DNA of 61,633 bases from Clostridiales bacterium (lineage in GTDB: Bacteria > Bacillota > Clostridia > Oscillospirales > Oscillospiraceae). Location of the stretch: positions 1-61,633 of the forward strand of contig JAAVHX010000005.1 of assembly GCA_014799475.1 (NCBI GenBank), read 5' to 3'. The position numbers were made by a program, and so were the translations under genes. The notes beneath the pieces were generated by a model, which searched no databases, was not told where the DNA came from, and worked only from the letters and a program-made list of their open reading frames with translations. Below, one piece after another: positions 60,852 through 61,633 of the stretch; the stretch's first letter is position 1, and each line of letters begins with the position of its first letter.

Positions 60852-61633
60852 ATGGAACGATCGGATGCGCGCTATCAAACCTATGTGCAGATCCTAAAGG
60901 AAGAGCTGGTCCCCGCCATGGGCTGTACGGAACCCATCGCCCTGGCCTACTGCGCCGCCAAAGCGCGGGAGGTGCTGGGCGCGCTCCCCGACCGGTGTGA
61001 GGTCGCGGTCAGCGGGAACATCGTCAAAAACGTAAAAAGCGTCATCGTCCCCAACACCGGCGGACTCAAGGGCATCGCCGCCGCCGTGGCCGCGGGCGTG
61101 ACCGTGGGGGACGCCGGCCGGGTGCTGGAGGTCATCGCCGGCGTCACGGAAGATCAGAAGCCCCAAATCAAGGAGTACATGGATCACACCGAGATCCGCA
61201 TCAGCCCCCTGGAGACCGACGAGATCCTGGACATGGTGGTCACCCTGTACAAGGGGGACTCCTGGTCCCGGGTGCGCATCGCCAACTACCACACCAACAT
61301 CGTCCTCATCGAGAAGGACGGGGAGGTCCTCTATCAGATCGGCGTGAAGGCGGAAAAGGCCGCCGAGATGGCCGACCGGAGCCTGCTCAACGTAAAGGAC
61401 ATCGTGGAGTTCGCCCAGACCGCCGACCTGGACGACACCCGGGAGATCATCGAGCGGCAGATCGCCTACAACAGCGCCATTTCCGCCGAGGGCCTGAAAA
61501 ACAACTGGGGCGCCAACATCGGCAGCGTGCTCCTGCAGAGCTATGGCAACGACGTGCGCACCCGGGCCCGGGCCGCCGCTGCAGCGGGTTCCGACGCCCG
61601 CATGAGCGGCTGTGAGCTGCCCGTCATCATCAA
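60852..61633 (+). CDS. cyuA: L-cysteine desulfidase / serine dehydratase alpha-like (UPF0597, 3' partial)
   Basis: 260 residues visible, open to the right edge. ATG 60852 has GGGAGG about 10 nt upstream. VPAMGCTEPIALAYCAAKAR holds the first Cys of the 4Fe-4S site; GNIVKNVKSVIVPNTGGLKG and GSDARMSGCELPVII continue the family pattern. CyuA uses its Fe-S cluster to split cysteine into pyruvate, ammonia and sulfide under anaerobic conditions. The last third and remaining ligands are outside the window. Confidence 0.88.
   Translation, partial: MERSDARYQTYVQILKEELVPAMGCTEPIALAYCAAKAREVLGALPDRCEVAVSGNIVKNVKSVIVPNTGGLKGIAAAVAAGVTVGDAGRVLEVIAGVTEDQKPQIKEYMDHTEIRISPLETDEILDMVVTLYKGDSWSRVRIANYHTNIVLIEKDGEVLYQIGVKAEKAAEMADRSLLNVKDIVEFAQTADLDDTREIIERQIAYNSAISAEGLKNNWGANIGSVLLQSYGNDVRTRARAAAAAGSDARMSGCELPVII

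Overview
The window reads as a chromosome segment of a motile, anaerobic, moderately high-GC Clostridium-class Firmicute, most like the Oscillospiraceae (Flavonifractor/Pseudoflavonifractor/Intestinimonas type). The clues are a Firmicute-type long SRP RNA directly upstream of dnaX, dnaX-ybaB order, RecD2, an AGGAGG-type RBS before most genes, a superoxide reductase, a CyuA-type cysteine desulfidase, and flagellin with a FliB lysine methylase. Species cannot be fixed from sequence alone.

Layout. 1-2290: end of an UPF0718/ArsP-type permease and a DUF362 lipoprotein. 2291-9185: a decaying integrated mobile element: a MITE-like repeat, a 3' tRNA-Val fragment (probable att site), superoxide reductase, broken integrase, truncated cell-wall protein, a chimeric HTH-relaxase with Sel1 repeats, an HTH protein, a frameshifted excisionase-like gene and a DUF6076-like gene with two frameshifts. 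9209-22307: a sigma-28-type promoter, the ghost of a deleted flagellin gene, then an 11-gene glycan operon (three GT2 glycosyltransferases, RfbF- and TagD-like cytidylyltransferases, two radical SAM proteins, a Rossmann/methyltransferase protein, a phosphodiesterase, an AsnB amidotransferase and a pyruvyl transferase). 22316-24393: a second sigma-28 promoter, intact flagellin and terminator. 24415-35246: FliB, two large putative transferases and six tightly coupled genes that match the Campylobacter jejuni capsular phosphoramidate pathway (Cj1415-Cj1418) plus a methyltransferase and a PHP phosphatase. 35286-37062: a third transferase with its own promoter. 37066-43000: a scarred zone with a truncated resolvase joined to a flagellin C-terminal fragment, flotillin, a RelB/DinJ-fused protein, a membrane-protein gene split by a small inversion, and a three-piece recombinase/radical SAM mosaic. 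43302-61633: ordinary housekeeping (tRNA-Leu, lysA, XRE regulator, recD2, ptsI, an ATP-grasp/PHP/deacetylase operon, a low-GC CPBP protease insert, GNAT, SRP RNA, dnaX, ybaB, NUDIX, M3 peptidase, an SdpRI-like operon and the start of cyuA).

How it fits together. The two sigma-28 promoters, almost identical over about 50 bp, place the glycan operon and flagellin in the same late-flagellar regulon. The genes after flagellin overlap or abut up to 35246. The simplest reading is a flagellin-modification island that builds an unusual glycan, methylates flagellin lysines, and makes a 3'-phosphocytidine-5'-diphosphoramidate donor for sulfotransferase-like transferases. No known pathway gene was seen that would instead make sulfate esters (no ATP sulfurylase). 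A phosphoramidate-decorated flagellum in a Firmicute would be new to me; it is an inference from gene content and has no direct proof in the sequence.
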